From an uncultured Dehalococcoidia bacterium (GTDB lineage Bacteria; Chloroflexota; Dehalococcoidia; Lucifugimonadales; Australimonadaceae): a stretch of 56,886 nucleotides of DNA. Shown here piece after piece: positions 55,128 through 56,886 of the stretch. The notes under the pieces were generated by a model. It worked only from the letters and a program-made list of their open reading frames with translations. It did no database searches and was not told the DNA's origin. Location of the stretch: contig CALGTL010000020.1 of NCBI GenBank assembly GCA_937901475.1, forward strand, positions 1 through 56,886. The letters run 5' to 3'. Each line of letters opens with the position of its first letter. Position 1 is the stretch's first letter. Position numbers and translations under genes: made by a program.

Positions 55128-55649
55128 ATGATGGAGCAGATGATGAATAGCTCGACGCTTCGGTCTGGGGCAGCAGCACTAATACTCACCCTGATAACAA
55201 CGATATTGTTTATCTCACCGGTCAGAGCACAGGACCCGGGGTTTCCACCGTGGCCGATTATCATGAGCGGAACAGTGACACTTGATGATGAGGCATTGGA
55301 ACAAGGCAGCCTCACCGCAAAGATTGGGGACTGGACAAGCGCTGAAGTGCCGGTTGTCAAAGGAGTATTCAACTGCACGGACCCGTGCCTCATACTTGGC
55401 CCGCCGTCGTTTGACTACATAGGGTCAGATGTCAGCTTTCACCTCAGCGGAATAAACAAAGCTGCTGAACTTAGCTTTGAATTCCCAAACCTAGCTGCTC
55501 CCGAACGCCGCAGGGTGACTGTTGAATTCACCACGGGAATTGCTTTGGGGCCGATTTGGATTGGGCTGACTGCTCTGTTGGCGTTGGCTATTGGAGTTAC
55601 CGTGCTCGCACTGATGTTTAGGCGAGAGCCGGGAAACACGGCTTCCTAA
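55128..55649 (+). CDS. Small secreted protein with C-terminal membrane anchor
   Basis: A 173-residue protein. The N-terminal signal peptide (ALILTLITTILFISPVRA) is followed by a beta-rich domain with IMSGTVTLDDEAL and two cysteines close together (FNCTDPC). The C-terminus is a membrane helix (WIGLTALLALAIGVTVLALMF) with a basic stop, so the domain is held outside the cell. GGAAG lies 7 bases before the ATG at 55128. It follows the S-layer-like gene and may be part of the same cell-envelope system. The family is not recognised. Confidence 0.7.
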   Translation: MMEQMMNSSTLRSGAAALILTLITTILFISPVRAQDPGFPPWPIIMSGTVTLDDEALEQGSLTAKIGDWTSAEVPVVKGVFNCTDPCLILGPPSFDYIGSDVSFHLSGINKAAELSFEFPNLAAPERRRVTVEFTTGIALGPIWIGLTALLALAIGVTVLALMFRREPGNTAS

Positions 55650-55700
55650 ACCAGAGGTATTAGCTCCGGTGGGCTTCATAAAGGCATGCGTTACAAAGGA

Positions 55701-55729
55701 AATGCCCCTTATTACCGATAAGGGGCATT
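55701..55729. terminator. Stem-loop between convergent genes
   Basis: An 11-bp stem AATGCCCCTTA / TAAGGGGCATT with a 7-base loop. The T-run is weak on both strands. It is placed between the secreted protein gene and the convergent lactamase-fold gene. Confidence 0.6.
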
Positions 55730-55770
55730 CGTGCATGTCTTTTGAACGCGCTGGCTGGAATATTTTGGAA

Positions 55771-56427
55771 TTACATCAAAACGCTAGCGGGAGCCAGTAC
55801 GGTGACCGATGATTCTTCGGGAAGATTGGCGCGAGTGATTGTAGTGCGATTCGGGGAACCCTCTGGGGTAACGCCTAGGCCTTTTAGAAACGGCGCCAGC
55901 TCTCTAAGCTCCGCGCTGTTTCCAGAGTGAGCGTAGAGCACGGGAATAACAACCTTAGGCGAAATTGCATTGACCATTTCAACAGAATCTTCAGTTGATA
56001 AGCCGACTTTACTGCCAACCGGCAAAATCAATACATGAGGAGAACCTAAGTCTTCGATCTCCCGGTTGGTGAGGAGCCTCCCCGGATTGCCGAGATGGCT
56101 CACAATCATTCCTTCCAATTCGATGGAGTAGACGGTGTTCCAGGCGATTTCCCCGCCTTCCGCGAATGCAGGAGTACGAGTGCCTTTGATGCGAAAATTG
56201 GAAGCTTCGTACTCACCGGGCCCATTGATAAGAGTGGGTGGTTGGTCGCCGCTAATGGTGCTGGTGGCAGAGAAATCAGGGTCCTCGCCGCTGACTGTGA
56301 CTACATTCGCCTGCGCCAACTGAGGGGGGACTTTGAGTCCTGATGCGTCGGAGTAGGGATCCATAATGAGCACGGATTGCCCACTCTTAATTCGAACTGC
56401 GTTGTGGCCTAGCCAGGTTATTTCCAT
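55771..56427 (-). CDS. Metallo-beta-lactamase-fold protein lacking metal ligands
   Basis: A 218-residue protein of the UlaG-like MBL group: EITWLGHNAVRI, GPGEYEASNFRIKG and SPKVVIPVLYAHSG follow the family layout. The HxHxDH metal site is replaced by a SGEDPD sequence (VVTVSGEDPDFSAT), the usual HLGD reads HLGN, and the late IPMHY-type His is VLY. Metal binding is therefore improbable and the protein may be a pseudo-enzyme. The ATG at 56427 has GAGGA 7 bases upstream. It follows bioY by 16 bases. Confidence 0.82.
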   Translation of the reverse strand: MEITWLGHNAVRIKSGQSVLIMDPYSDASGLKVPPQLAQANVVTVSGEDPDFSATSTISGDQPPTLINGPGEYEASNFRIKGTRTPAFAEGGEIAWNTVYSIELEGMIVSHLGNPGRLLTNREIEDLGSPHVLILPVGSKVGLSTEDSVEMVNAISPKVVIPVLYAHSGNSAELRELAPFLKGLGVTPEGSPNRTTITRANLPEESSVTVLAPASVLM

Positions 56428-56443
56428 AGTGTTGTCCTCATTC

Positions 56444-56886
56444 TTACTTGCGCCCGAATAGGGCCCACGCGCCCGGGAGGGCAACGGTGGCGATGTAAAG
56501 CTTTATCAAATCCCCTACCACGAACGGGTAGAAACCTGCGACAAGAGTCTTATCTAATGTGTTGTTACCAGGGATGACTGCAGCAAGTTCAAACCCGAGA
56601 GTGCTGTCTAGGAAACCATTACCAATGGCGAACCCGAGCCAGAGGAGGCCGGGCACGTAGATAAGAAGGCTTCCAATGAGCATCGCAAGAGTGACATTCC
56701 ACTTGCGATCCCACCCACGCTCGGCCAGCTTACCTACGACGTAGGCCGCTGCGATGAAACCGACGATATAGCCGCCACTGGTAATGCTCCAAACCGCGGT
56801 GCCAGTACCTTCCCATGGGAAAATAAAATGAATGAGCTCGCCTGAAAGAGACGCAGTCGAAGGCGCGAATGCCGGTACCCCAATGC
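56444..56886 (-). CDS. bioY: BioY biotin-transporter S component (N-terminus cut by window edge)
   Basis: The frame runs open from the right edge to a stop at 56444 (147 codons). BioY hallmarks are GVPAFAPSTAS, TSGGYIVGFIAAAYVVGKLAE, IYVPGLLWLGFA and FYPFVVGDLIKLYIA. It is the substrate-binding membrane subunit of an ECF-type biotin importer or of a solitary BioY. It is co-transcribed with the lactamase-fold gene 16 bases downstream. Confidence 0.9.
   Translation of the reverse strand, partial: IGVPAFAPSTASLSGELIHFIFPWEGTGTAVWSITSGGYIVGFIAAAYVVGKLAERGWDRKWNVTLAMLIGSLLIYVPGLLWLGFAIGNGFLDSTLGFELAAVIPGNNTLDKTLVAGFYPFVVGDLIKLYIATVALPGAWALFGRK

Overview
This window is gene-dense bacterial chromosome of moderate GC. 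It holds about 50 protein genes on both strands, with no rRNA or tRNA genes, no CRISPR array, and no insertion sequence or phage block that I could recognise. GTG and TTG starts are frequent. Genes inside operons mostly carry Shine-Dalgarno sites, whereas several first genes look leaderless, with a -10-like TANNNT box 5 to 9 bases before the start codon. ThyX, a ferredoxin-dependent KorAB oxidoreductase, hrcA-dnaJ with a CIRCE site, Tat genes, family III CoA transferase, XdhC/MocA-like proteins and a Cys-free S-layer-like protein suggest a Chloroflexota relative (Dehalococcoidia/SAR202-like). That assignment is inference, not proof.

Layout. 1-6.1 kb (minus): a thyX truncated by the window edge, a lipoyl acyltransferase (E2), then lpdA-korA-korB ending at a strong terminator. 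6.4-9.9 kb: an SDR and a partner, an HPP-family membrane protein with an unknown protein, and a 2-keto-4-pentenoate hydratase-like enzyme. 10-14.4 kb (plus): an RlmD-Maf fusion, a TatA/B-like protein, TatC and an MFS transporter. 14.6-20.4 kb: tatA, holA, a DUF1232 protein, a small ORF, a long RNA-like hairpin, ilvD, a 27-residue ORF with its own promoter, and rmuC. 20.4-31.3 kb: M24 peptidase, SDRs, a DUF885 protein, CoA transferase, DMT transporter, GNAT, MocA-like, CMD-family and XdhC genes. 31.3-43.2 kb: thrS behind a terminator-bearing leader, a lone SF2 helicase, gpsA, a fatty-acid-hydroxylase-like protein, a solute-binding-like protein, hrcA-dnaJ-prmA and a guaB-like gene. 43.2-48.1 kb: a pantothenate operon (P1/DmpA-like peptidase, DUF2520 dehydrogenase, panB, panC) behind a leader RNA, followed by a PAC2 gene. 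48.1-51.7 kb: pyrG with an attenuator-like leader, and rho with a long leader. 51.7-56.9 kb: a large secreted S-layer-like protein behind two promoters, a small membrane-anchored secreted protein, a metallo-beta-lactamase-fold protein that has lost its metal ligands, and a bioY truncated by the right edge.

Most of the window is housekeeping. The most interesting signals are (i) the pantothenate operon, where a leader RNA precedes a DmpA/BapA-type peptidase that could supply beta-alanine and that appears to use an ATC start codon; (ii) the in-frame RlmD-Maf fusion feeding into the Tat genes; (iii) a nearly continuous 86-base hairpin upstream of ilvD; (iv) leader and attenuator structures before pyrG, rho and thrS; (v) a 27-residue membrane microprotein; and (vi) KorAB sandwiched between E2 and E3 genes with no E1.
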